Assembly: GCA_019636335.1 (NCBI GenBank)
Contig: JAHBXR010000006.1
Span: 124,001 to 188,000, forward strand
Length of the DNA stretch: 64,000 nucleotides
Direction of reading: 5' to 3'
Source of the DNA: Pirellulales bacterium
GTDB taxonomy: Bacteria > Planctomycetota > Planctomycetia > Pirellulales > JAEUIK01
Numbering within the stretch: position 1 is the first letter of the stretch; each line of letters begins with the position of its first letter. The translations under genes and the position numbers were made by a program. Shown here in pieces: positions 30,564 to 39,650 of this stretch. The notes beneath the pieces are model-generated. The model did no database searches and was not told where the DNA came from. It saw nothing but the letters and a program-made list of their open reading frames with translations.

Positions 30564-33500
30564 ATGATCGGCTCTCGATCGGTCCGCCTGTTGGGACTTG
30601 CTGCGCTATCGCTTGCCGTTGCCCTGCTGATCCTTCCCGTGCTCGAGTCGGGCGCGGACGAAGCCAAACCTGAGCCGAGCGCCGAGCAATTGCTGACGCC
30701 GCAACCGCGTCCGGCCCGCCCTGCCCTGCCCCCCAGCGTATTGCCGCTGAAGCTGACCAAGGGCGAACGTGTCGCGCTGGTGGGCAACTCGACGGCCGAA
30801 CGGATGAATCTCTTCGGTCACTTCGAAACGTTGCTTCACTCGCGCTTCCCCGAGCTCGAGTTGGTGGTGCGCAACTTCGCCCGCCCCGCCGATGAAGTCT
30901 CGGTTCGCCAACGTCCCAGCGATTACCACAAGCTCGACGATCCGATCGCGGCCTTTTCGGCCGATACGTATCTGCTCTTCTTCGGTTTCAATGAATCGTT
31001 CGCCGGACCTGAGGGAGTGGAAAAGTTTCAGGCCGATTACGAACGTCTGCTCGACGAGCTGGCGCAGAAATATCCGCGCGACGACACAGGCGCCACGCCG
31101 CGCTTCGTCATCGTTTCGCCGATCGCCTTCGAAGCGCCCGCCGATCGACTGCTGCCCGACGGCACACGAGAAAACGAGCATCTGCGTCTCTATCGCGACG
31201 CGGCGGCCGCCGTGACGAAAAAGCGCAACCTGGCCTTCGTCGACGTTTTCGACTCGACCCATCAGCTTTTCGCCGCCGAGCCCGGCCTGCAATTCACGGT
31301 CAATGGCGCGCACGTGAACGAGGCGGGCGATCGTGCCGTCGCCGAAGTGCTCGATCGCGCCCTCTTCGGTGGCGACCATCCAGCCGAGATTGGCTCACCC
31401 GCATTCGAGGCGCTACGCGCGGCGGTGAACGACAAGTCCTGGATCCACCTGCAAGACTACCGCATGCTCAACGGCTGGTACGTCTACGGCGGACGACGCA
31501 CGTGGGATACCGAGACCTTCCCGCGCGAGTACGCCAAGATTCGCAAGATGGCCGAAGTGCGCGATCGCTACGTGAGCGACCTGGCACAAGGCAAAACGGT
31601 TTCAGCCGCTCCCGATGACGGCAATACCGGCGAGCTCTTCACTCCCGCGACGCGCTTCGGCGAACCGCGGCAGAAGTATTCCGAAGCGGACGAGTTGCGC
31701 TACCTCTCGCCCGATGAACTTATCGAGTCCTGCACGGTGCCCGAAGGTTTTGAAATCAAGCTTTTCGCCGACGAGAAGCAGTTCCCCGAACTGGCCAAGC
31801 CGGTGCAGATGTCGTTCGACAACAAGGGACGGCTCTGGGTTTCGACAATGCCCAGCTATCCGCAGTGGAAGCCGGGCGATCCGAAGCCGGCCGACAAGCT
31901 GCTCATTCTCGAGGATACCGACGGCGACGGACGCGCCGACTACTGCCAGACGTTCTACGACAAGCTCCACTGCCCGACCGGCTTCGACTTCTTCAACGGC
32001 GGCGTGCTCGTCGTCGATCAGCCGCGGTTGATCTGGCTCAAGGACCACGATGGTGACGATCGTGCGGATGAAGTCGTCCACCTGTACGACGGTTTCGCCA
32101 CCGACGACACGCATCATACGGTGGGCTCGTTCGAGACGAATCACGGCGGCCTGCTGCACATGCTCGAAGGCATCGCCATGAGCACGACCGTCGAGACTCC
32201 CTGGGGTCCGTTCCGTAATTTCGGCACGGGGGGCGCCTACGTGCTCGACCCGGCCGCGCATCGTCTCTCGCACTACATCACGCCCGGCTACGGCAACCCC
32301 TGGTGCTACATCTTCGACGAGTGGGGACAAGGCATCGTCGGCGACGGCACCGGCGCTGTGCAGCACTGGGACACGCCGCTGTCGGGCGCGCAGCGTGGCC
32401 AACGTCAGGGATTGAAGCCGATCTTCAACAACGAGGGCATGCGTCCCTGCATCGGCAGCGAATTCCTGGTCACGCGACAGTTTCCCGACGACGTGCAGAA
32501 GCAATTCATCTATGCCTGCGTGATCAACATGAACGGCCTGCCGCGGTTCGAGATCCACGACGACGGCGCCGGCTTCGACGGCAGCCGTCTAAAGATGGCC
32601 GACGGTCAGCCCGACGATTTGATTCGCTCGACCGACAAGCATTTCCGCCCGGTCGATCCACAGATCGGACCCGATGGCGCGTTGTGGTTTGGCGATTGGG
32701 CGAACGCGCTCATCGGCCACATGCAGTACTCGCAACGCGATCCGAATCGCGATCACCAGCGCGGCCGGATCTATCGCCTGGTGGCAAAGGCTCGACCACT
32801 GGTCGAGCCGGTGACGCAAGCCGGCAAGCCAGTGCCGGAACTGCTCGAACAGCTTCGCACCTACGAATGGCGCACGCGCGAACGGGCACGCCGCGAACTG
32901 CGCGATCGCCCGACAGAGGAAGTCCTATCGGCCGTAACGAGTTGGGCCGCGGGACTCGATCCCAAAGATCCCGCGCACGACCGGCTGTTGACCGAGGCGC
33001 TGTGGATTCAGCAGGCGCATCATTCGATCGACGCGGCGACGATGGAACAGGTGCTGGCGCTTCCCAGCTTCCAGGCCCGAGCCGCGGCAACGCGCGTGGC
33101 GGCGGATAGCTTGCCCGACTCGTTTGGCATTCTGGCACGCATGTCGCAGGACGAGCATCCGCGCGTCCGTACTGAGGCGGTTCGCGGTTTGAGCTTTATT
33201 TCGACACCAGAGTCGGTGCAGATGCTGCTGGATACGGCCAAGCTGCCGCTCGACTACTGGACGCGCTACACGCTCGAACACGCGCTCTCCGCCAATGAGA
33301 ACGTCTGGCGGCAACCGTTTCTCACGGGCCAAATCGCCAGCGACAATCCGACGGGGCAGGAACTGCTCGCGCACATCCTCTCGCAATCGAAGGCCGGCGG
33401 CGAGGCGCTCCCCTATCTGCGCAACCTGCTCGGCCAGGAGACGCAGCCCGACGAGGTACGCAACAAGTCGATGCAGGCCCTGGCCGACATGCAAGGAGAC

Positions 33501-33899
33501 GCGAACAACGGGCGGCAGGTCTTCCTGCGCACCTGTACGGCCTGCCACAAAATCGGCCACGACGGTCGCGAGTACGGGCCCGACCTATCTCAGGTAGGAA
33601 AAAAGCTCTCCAAATTAAAACTCGTCGAATCGCTGATCGACCCGAACGCCGAGGTGGACGCCAAGTACAACTCAACGGCGGTCGCCACGAGCGACGGGCG
33701 CATCATCACCGGCCTGCTCTCCCAGGAGACGGAAACGGAACTGGTGATCTTCGACGGCAAAGACGCCGTGACGATCAAGAAGGCGGACATCGACCAGCGC
33801 GAAACGCTCAAGCAAAGCAGCATGCCCGAGGGATTGGCCGGCTCGCTGGCGCCGGTCGAGGTGCTGGACGTGGTGGAGTATCTGTCGGGGTTGAAGTAA
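30564..33899 (+). CDS. Exported fusion: SGNH-hydrolase-like domain, dehydrogenase-type beta-propeller, HEAT-like region, PVC-type heme domain
   Basis: 1111 residues from the ATG at 30564, which begins a signal peptide (LLGLAALSLAVALLILPVLES). Residues about 70-280 resemble an SGNH hydrolase: VALVGNSTAERM (block I Ser), LLFFGFNES and VNGAHVNEAG (His, with Asn in the usual Asp place). The centre (about 390-760) is a membrane-bound-dehydrogenase-type propeller beginning CTVPEGFEIKLFADE with Asp-rich DTDGDGRAD loops. Helical repeats follow, then a cytochrome c domain, CTACH at 991-995, typical of PVC-group proteins. Substrate is unknown; polysaccharide or sugar-ester degradation is a common guess for such planctomycete proteins. 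Confidence 0.85.
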   Translation: MIGSRSVRLLGLAALSLAVALLILPVLESGADEAKPEPSAEQLLTPQPRPARPALPPSVLPLKLTKGERVALVGNSTAERMNLFGHFETLLHSRFPELELVVRNFARPADEVSVRQRPSDYHKLDDPIAAFSADTYLLFFGFNESFAGPEGVEKFQADYERLLDELAQKYPRDDTGATPRFVIVSPIAFEAPADRLLPDGTRENEHLRLYRDAAAAVTKKRNLAFVDVFDSTHQLFAAEPGLQFTVNGAHVNEAGDRAVAEVLDRALFGGDHPAEIGSPAFEALRAAVNDKSWIHLQDYRMLNGWYVYGGRRTWDTETFPREYAKIRKMAEVRDRYVSDLAQGKTVSAAPDDGNTGELFTPATRFGEPRQKYSEADELRYLSPDELIESCTVPEGFEIKLFADEKQFPELAKPVQMSFDNKGRLWVSTMPSYPQWKPGDPKPADKLLILEDTDGDGRADYCQTFYDKLHCPTGFDFFNGGVLVVDQPRLIWLKDHDGDDRADEVVHLYDGFATDDTHHTVGSFETNHGGLLHMLEGIAMSTTVETPWGPFRNFGTGGAYVLDPAAHRLSHYITPGYGNPWCYIFDEWGQGIVGDGTGAVQHWDTPLSGAQRGQRQGLKPIFNNEGMRPCIGSEFLVTRQFPDDVQKQFIYACVINMNGLPRFEIHDDGAGFDGSRLKMADGQPDDLIRSTDKHFRPVDPQIGPDGALWFGDWANALIGHMQYSQRDPNRDHQRGRIYRLVAKARPLVEPVTQAGKPVPELLEQLRTYEWRTRERARRELRDRPTEEVLSAVTSWAAGLDPKDPAHDRLLTEALWIQQAHHSIDAATMEQVLALPSFQARAAATRVAADSLPDSFGILARMSQDEHPRVRTEAVRGLSFISTPESVQMLLDTAKLPLDYWTRYTLEHALSANENVWRQPFLTGQIASDNPTGQELLAHILSQSKAGGEALPYLRNLLGQETQPDEVRNKSMQALADMQGDANNGRQVFLRTCTACHKIGHDGREYGPDLSQVGKKLSKLKLVESLIDPNAEVDAKYNSTAVATSDGRIITGLLSQETETELVIFDGKDAVTIKKADIDQRETLKQSSMPEGLAGSLAPVEVLDVVEYLSGLK

Positions 33900-34275
33900 T
33901 GTGCGATATGACACAGTGGCCGAAAGCACGGCTGTTGCGCGACAATCTCGGTGTCTTGGAATTACAAGAGGTCGTGTGAGTTGTTGCCACGCGAACTCAC
34001 TGGAAGAGCCCTCCACCCTCCTCTTGTTGCTGCGCAACACCGACGATTCGGCGACTCAGGCCGCCTAAGTTGCTAATCCACTGCGCCGATTCGTCGGTGC
34101 TACCAACGTTGAATTGCAGCTCATTAGCCTGCCTGACACGGCTGGCGGCACACACGGACTGACCTTTTTCTCGCGGTTCCGTGTTATACTGGCGGCTTGG
34201 CCCTCCCCTGCCCTGGCACCGCACCTGGCGGCCGGGTACCTGCCTCGAAGAAATCGCCACTCCCGAGGACGCGCG
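33900..34275. other. Intergenic region upstream of the DUF1549/DUF1553 gene
   Basis: 376 bases without a supportable gene. A -10-like TATACT lies at 34185-34190, about 85 bases before the proposed start, but no good -35 is visible 16-18 bases upstream. A GAGGA ribosome-binding site precedes the ATG at 34276. No hairpin terminator was recognised after the preceding gene. Confidence 0.4.
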
Positions 34276-37200
34276 ATGCCCATCGCCCGCCACTTCAACC
34301 ATGCCTTGGCAAGTCTCCGTTATCCGCCACGCACGCCCTTGCGCCTTCGCGGCCTTTGCGTCTTTGCGTTAAAAACGTTCGCTTTGCCGTTGTTGGTTGC
34401 GCTGGTAGCAAGAGAGTCGGCCGAAAGTGCCCGAGCCGACGATACCCCACAGCCACGGAAGCTCGAGTTCAGCCGCGATATTCGTCCGATCCTCTCGAAC
34501 AAGTGCTTTACCTGCCACGGTCCCGATGCCGGGCAGCGTCAGGCCGGCTTGCGACTGGACCTGCGCGACGACGCGCTCGCCGAGCTCCCCTCAGGCGATC
34601 ATGCCCTCGTGCCGGGCAATCTCGAGGCCAGCACCCTCGTGGCCCGCATCTCGGCCGAGGATGAAACGATGCGCATGCCTCCGGCCGACACGGGCAAACC
34701 CCTCACGGCCGAGGAAGTGGCCCTGCTCAAACGTTGGGTCGCCGAGGGAGCCCGCTGGGGCGAACACTGGGCCTTCGTCGCGCCGCAGCGTCCCGAGCTA
34801 CCGGCGGTGAAGCTCACCGACTGGCCGCGCAATCCAATCGACCATTTCGTGCTCGCCCGGCTCGAAGAAGAACAACTGCAACCGGCGCCCGAGGCGGATC
34901 GTGCGTCGCTCCTGCGCCGCCTGACGTTCGACCTGACGGGACTGCCGCCGACGCCGCAGGAAGTCCGCGCGTTTCAGCTCGACAACAGCCCGCAGGCCTA
35001 CGAGAAGGTCGTCGAACGCTTGCTCGCCTCGCCCCACTACGGCGAGCACATGGCGCGTCACTGGCTCGATGCCGCCCGCTATGGCGACACGCACGGGCTG
35101 CACCTCGACAACGAACGCTCGATCTGGCCCTATCGCGATTGGGTCATCGACGCCTTTCAACGCAATATGCCCTTCGACCGGTTCACCGTCGAGCAACTGG
35201 CGGGAGACTTGCTGCCCAACCGCACGCTCGAGCAGCAGATCGCCACCGGCTTCAATCGCTGCAACGTGACGACGAGTGAAGGGGGCTCGATCGATGCCGA
35301 GTACCTCGTGCGCTACGCGGTCGATCGCGTCGAGACGACGTCGACCGTGTGGATGGGGCTGACCCTGGGCTGCGCCGTCTGCCACGATCACAAGTACGAC
35401 CCCTTCACGCAGCACGAGTTCTATCAGCTCTTTGCCTACTTCAATAGCCAGACGGAACGCGCGATGGACGGCAACGCCCTATCGCCTCCCCCGGTGGTGC
35501 GCGTCCCCAGCGGCGAGCTGCGTGAGCAGATCGCCAAGCTCGATCAACAGATCGCCGCCGCCCAGACAAAACTCGCGGCACTCGAGCCGGAGGCGCAGCA
35601 AGCGCAAGTCGCCTGGGAGAGCGAACACTCGGCCAAGCTCGCCGGGCAATGGCAGATCCTGCAGCCGCGCGAGATGGCCTCGACCGGTGGTTCGACGCTG
35701 CGCAAGCTGGAAGACGATTCGATCCTGGTCGAAGGAGAGAACCCGGCGGTCGACGTCTACGAAATCACGGCCGACACCGATCTGGCCGACATCACCGCCG
35801 TGCGGCTCGAGGCCCTCACCGATGCGAGTCTCGTCAACAACGGGCCGGGGCGCTCGTCGAACTCGAACTTCGTGCTGACGGAATTCGAGCTCGAAGCCGT
35901 CTCGCTCGCCGATCCGGCGCAGGTCTGGCCGGTGACGTTCGTCGCCGCACAAGCCGACTTCTCGCAAAAGACCGATGGCGGCGATTATCACATTTCCAAG
36001 GCGATCGACGGCAACCGCGACGCCACGAACGGTTGGGCCATCGCGGGCTACGAGCGTCACGAGCCGCGCAGCGCCGTCTTCGTGCCGGCCGAGCCGATCG
36101 GCTTCGAGAAAGGGACGGCGCTCCGCTTCCGCCTGCGGCACGAGTCGCAATTCGCGCAGCATGGGATCGGCCGTTTTCGGCTGGCCGTCTCGCGCGATCC
36201 GGCCTTGCGCGCCACGTCGCTGGGCCCGTGGCATTCGATCGGTCCCTTCACGGCGCCGAACGGCAGCCGCGCGTTCAAGAAAATCTACCCACCCGAAAAC
36301 GGCGTCGATCTGCAAGCCAGGTACGAATCGGATCAACTCGTCTGGCGCGAGCGGACCGATCTCGCCGATGGCGTGCCGCATGGGTTGCCGGGCGAATCGT
36401 GTGCGACCTATCTCTACCGCACGATTCACGCCCCGGAGGCTCGCAAGCTCGACGTCGTGCTCGGCTCGGACGACGCCGTGAAGGTGTGGCTCAACGGCAA
36501 GAACGTCCACTCGAAGAACGTCGAGCGTGGCCTCAAGGCGGACGAAGACCGCCTTACGCTCGATCTGCCCGCGGGCGAAAGTCAACTGCTCGTCAAGGTG
36601 GTGAACTACAGCGGCGCGTATGCGTTCGCGTTCCAGTCGCTCGAGCAGGCCAGCGGCGGCGAGGCACTGGCGCTCGCCACGATCTTCTCGAAGCCGGCCG
36701 GCGAGCGCAGCGAGGACGACCGCCGACGGCTGGCCGAGTATTTCCGTGCCACGTTGGCTCCCGAGTGGAAGGCGGCCACCGACACCCTCGCCGCGCTACG
36801 CACAGAACGCGACAAGCTGGAACAGACGGCCCCCACCTCGCTCGTCATGCAAGAAATGGACGCGCCGCGCGACTCGTTCGTGCTCGTTCGCGGCGCGTAC
36901 GACAAGCCGGGGGACAAGGTGCAACCCGGCGTGCCCGCTTCGTTGCCGCCGCTGCCCGAAGGAGCGCCGGCCAACCGGCTGGCGCTGGCGCAGTGGCTGG
37001 TCGATCCGGCGCATCCCTTGACGTCGCGCGTCACGTTGAACCGCCTGTGGCAGCAGTTCTATGGCGCTGGGATCGTCCGCACGCCGGAAGATTTCGGTTC
37101 GCAAGGGGAGTGGCCGACGCATCCCGAGCTGCTCGACTGGCTGGCGACCGAGTTCATTGCCGATGGCTGGGACGTGCAGCAGATGGTGCGACTGATGGTC

Positions 37201-37923
37201 AACTCGGCCACCTATCGGCAGACGTCGCATGTCGGCAGCGAGGCCTACGCGCACGATCGCGAAAATCGCTTGTTGAGCCGCGGCTCGCGTTTCCGTCTCG
37301 ACGCGGAAGTCGTGCGCGACAATGCCCTGGCGCTCGGTGGGTTGCTCGTCCCGCAGGTGGGCGGTCCGAGCGTGAAGCCCTATCAGCCACCGGGCATCTG
37401 GGAAGCGGTGGGCTACCCCACGAGCAATACGGCCAAGTTCGTGCAAGACCACGACGACAAGCTCTATCGGCGGAGCATGTATACGTTCTGGAAGCGGACG
37501 GCGCCGCCGGCCTCGATGGCGACGTTCGACGCCCCCTCGCGCGAGGCCTGTACCGTGCGCCGGGCGCGGACCAACACGCCCCTGCAGGCGCTCGCACTAT
37601 TGAACGACGTGCAGTTTGTCGAAGCGGCGCGGCATTTCGCCGAGCGCATCGTGCGCGAAGGAGGCGCCACCCCGACGAGCCGGATCGAATGGGCCTTCCA
37701 ACTCGGCACGTCGCGCGCGCCGAGCTCCAGCGAGATCGGGGTGCTGCTCGCCGCCTACCAAGACCACCTGGCGACCTACCAGGCGGACGAAGCGGCCGCT
37801 GTCGCGTTGCTCTCCGTCGGCGAATCGAAGCGCGATGAAACGCTCCCTGCGGCCGAGCTCGCCGCCTGGACGATGGTAGCCAGCACGATTATGAACCTGG
37901 ATGAAACGGTGACGCGGCCCTGA
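34276..37923 (+). CDS. Exported cytochrome c / DUF1549 / DUF1553 protein (copy 1)
   Basis: 1215 residues from the ATG at 34276, supported by GAGGA a few bases upstream and a following export signal; in-frame ATG at 34114 would add an unlikely leader. Heme motif CFTCH is at 77-81 (PSD1 planctomycete cytochrome c domain). DUF1549 follows (DWPRNPIDHFVLARLEEEQL, FDLTGLPPTP, HYGEHMARHWLDAARYGD) and contains a second CxxCH, CAVCHDHKYDP, near 364-368. A carbohydrate-binding-like middle part leads to DUF1553 (NRLALAQWLVDP, TRVTLNRLWQ-type core, SREACTVRRARTNTPLQAL). It is paired with the DUF1501 gene 72 bp downstream. The pair is expanded in planctomycetes, role uncertain, possibly sulfated-polysaccharide use. 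Confidence 0.88.
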   Translation: MPIARHFNHALASLRYPPRTPLRLRGLCVFALKTFALPLLVALVARESAESARADDTPQPRKLEFSRDIRPILSNKCFTCHGPDAGQRQAGLRLDLRDDALAELPSGDHALVPGNLEASTLVARISAEDETMRMPPADTGKPLTAEEVALLKRWVAEGARWGEHWAFVAPQRPELPAVKLTDWPRNPIDHFVLARLEEEQLQPAPEADRASLLRRLTFDLTGLPPTPQEVRAFQLDNSPQAYEKVVERLLASPHYGEHMARHWLDAARYGDTHGLHLDNERSIWPYRDWVIDAFQRNMPFDRFTVEQLAGDLLPNRTLEQQIATGFNRCNVTTSEGGSIDAEYLVRYAVDRVETTSTVWMGLTLGCAVCHDHKYDPFTQHEFYQLFAYFNSQTERAMDGNALSPPPVVRVPSGELREQIAKLDQQIAAAQTKLAALEPEAQQAQVAWESEHSAKLAGQWQILQPREMASTGGSTLRKLEDDSILVEGENPAVDVYEITADTDLADITAVRLEALTDASLVNNGPGRSSNSNFVLTEFELEAVSLADPAQVWPVTFVAAQADFSQKTDGGDYHISKAIDGNRDATNGWAIAGYERHEPRSAVFVPAEPIGFEKGTALRFRLRHESQFAQHGIGRFRLAVSRDPALRATSLGPWHSIGPFTAPNGSRAFKKIYPPENGVDLQARYESDQLVWRERTDLADGVPHGLPGESCATYLYRTIHAPEARKLDVVLGSDDAVKVWLNGKNVHSKNVERGLKADEDRLTLDLPAGESQLLVKVVNYSGAYAFAFQSLEQASGGEALALATIFSKPAGERSEDDRRRLAEYFRATLAPEWKAATDTLAALRTERDKLEQTAPTSLVMQEMDAPRDSFVLVRGAYDKPGDKVQPGVPASLPPLPEGAPANRLALAQWLVDPAHPLTSRVTLNRLWQQFYGAGIVRTPEDFGSQGEWPTHPELLDWLATEFIADGWDVQQMVRLMVNSATYRQTSHVGSEAYAHDRENRLLSRGSRFRLDAEVVRDNALALGGLLVPQVGGPSVKPYQPPGIWEAVGYPTSNTAKFVQDHDDKLYRRSMYTFWKRTAPPASMATFDAPSREACTVRRARTNTPLQALALLNDVQFVEAARHFAERIVREGGATPTSRIEWAFQLGTSRAPSSSEIGVLLAAYQDHLATYQADEAAAVALLSVGESKRDETLPAAELAAWTMVASTIMNLDETVTRP
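34335..34376. repeat. Short dispersed-repeat-like sequence inside the signal-peptide coding region
   Basis: On the minus strand the element reads GTTTTTAACGCAAAGACGCA and continues AAGGCCGCGAAGGCGCAAGG. I recognise this A/G-rich pattern (its spurious translation contains NAKTQR...RRKG) from intergenic regions of many environmental bacteria. Here it lies within codons about 20-34 of the DUF1549/DUF1553 gene. Only one copy is seen in this window, so its repeat nature rests on memory, not on internal evidence. Confidence 0.45.
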
Positions 37924-37995
37924 AGCAACGGATCACGAGTCGCTCGATGACCTGCCAAGACATAGTCGCCGCGAACTTGCGACGAGGAAGCCACG

Positions 37996-39462
37996 ATGCA
38001 CGACTTTGAAACACAACGCCTCTTGCTGACGCGGCGGCACTTCTTCAGTCGCTCGGCCAGCGGCATCGGCGCCGCGGCACTCGCCTCGCTGTTGAACCCG
38101 CAACTCTTGTCGGCCGGCGCCAGCGAGGCAAGCTCGGCCGATCGCGGCGTTCTCGGCGGTCCGCATTTTGCCCCCACGGCGAAGCGCGTCATCTACCTGT
38201 TCATGTCGGGCGGTCCGTCGCAGCTCGACATGTGGGACTACAAACCGAAGCTGGCCGATCTGTTCGACGCCGATCTGCCCGACTCGATTCGCATGGGGCA
38301 GCGCATCACGACGATGACCTCGGGGCAGAAGCGTCTGCCCGTGGCCCCTTCGATGTTCAAGTTCGCGCAGCACGGCGAATCGGGCGCCTGGGTCAGCGAG
38401 CTGTTGCCCCACACGGCGCAGATCGTCGATGACCTGGCTGTCATCAAGACCGTGAACACCGAGGCGATCAATCACGATCCGGCCATCACGTACATTCAGA
38501 CCGGCGCACAAATTCCCGGCCGGCCGAGCATGGGGGCGTGGCTCTCGTACGGACTGGGCAGCTCGAATGCCGACCTGCCGGCCTTTGTCGTGCTGCACTC
38601 GATGGGTTCGCAAAAACGCGACGCGCAGGCGCTTTACGCACGTCTGTGGGGGGCCGGTTTCCTCCCCTCGCGCCACCAGGGGGTAGCGCTGCGCTCGATC
38701 GGCGATCCCGTGCTCTACCTCTCGAATCCCCCCGGCGTGAGCGGCCAGACGCGCCGTCGGATGCTCGATGCGGTCGCACAACTGAACGAGCGGCAGTACG
38801 ACACCGTGGGCGATCCCGAGATCAACGCGCGCATCGCGCAGTACGAAATGGCCTTCCGCATGCAGACCTCGGTGCCGGAATTGACCAACACGGCAGACGA
38901 GCCGCAACACGTGCTCGACGCCTATGGGCCGAACGTGCAGAAGCCCGGCACGTTTGCCGCGAATTGCCTGCTTGCGCGGCGGTTGGCCGAGCGCGGGGTG
39001 AACTTCGTGCAGCTCTTCCACCGCGACTGGGATCAGCACGGCGATTTACCGAACGACCTGGGAGCGCTGTGCAACGACGTCGATCAGCCGTGCGCCGCGC
39101 TGATTGCCGATCTGAAAAAACGGGGCATGCTCGACGATACGCTAGTCATCTGGGGGGGCGAGTTCGGGCGAACCGTCTATTGCCAGGGCACGCTCACCAA
39201 GACGAACTACGGCCGCGATCATCACCCGCGCTGCTACACCATGTGGATGGCCGGCGGTGGCATCAAGCCGGGCATCGTCTACGGCGAGACCGACGACTTC
39301 AGCTACAACATCGTCGAAAAGCCGGTCCACATTCACGATCTGAATGCCACCATCCTGCACTGCCTGGGCATCGATCACACGCGGCTTACCTACCGCTTCC
39401 AGGGACGCGATTTCCGCCTGACCGACGTCCACGGCAATGTGGTCCGCGACGTGCTGGCCTAG
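37996..39462 (+). CDS. DUF1501 exported protein (copy 1), Tat-type signal
   Basis: 488 residues, ATG at 37996 with GAGGAAG eight bases upstream. A twin-arginine-like signal, [20 protein letters not shown] (R13, R14), starts the protein. The DUF1501 core shows [55 protein letters not shown] and the end [11 protein letters not shown]. The fold is related to alkaline phosphatase/sulfatases. It forms a two-gene unit with the DUF1549/DUF1553 gene, as does copy 2 near 58 kb in reversed order of strand. Catalytic activity is not established. Confidence 0.9.
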   Translation: MHDFETQRLLLTRRHFFSRSASGIGAAALASLLNPQLLSAGASEASSADRGVLGGPHFAPTAKRVIYLFMSGGPSQLDMWDYKPKLADLFDADLPDSIRMGQRITTMTSGQKRLPVAPSMFKFAQHGESGAWVSELLPHTAQIVDDLAVIKTVNTEAINHDPAITYIQTGAQIPGRPSMGAWLSYGLGSSNADLPAFVVLHSMGSQKRDAQALYARLWGAGFLPSRHQGVALRSIGDPVLYLSNPPGVSGQTRRRMLDAVAQLNERQYDTVGDPEINARIAQYEMAFRMQTSVPELTNTADEPQHVLDAYGPNVQKPGTFAANCLLARRLAERGVNFVQLFHRDWDQHGDLPNDLGALCNDVDQPCAALIADLKKRGMLDDTLVIWGGEFGRTVYCQGTLTKTNYGRDHHPRCYTMWMAGGGIKPGIVYGETDDFSYNIVEKPVHIHDLNATILHCLGIDHTRLTYRFQGRDFRLTDVHGNVVRDVLA

Positions 39463-39650
39463 ACGCGCGACCGCCGGCACTAAGGCGCACGATCGATCGC
39501 GCGGGCTGGGCCGGCGGCGGACAAAGAATGCTGGCCTCCCGCGGAACGGCGCGTTAGCCTGAACGCTGGAATCAGAAGATTGCGGCGCCGAACAACTTCG
39601 GTCTGCCGCAACAGAGCGCCATCACTTCTCAGCAGGGGCTTTTATCTTCG

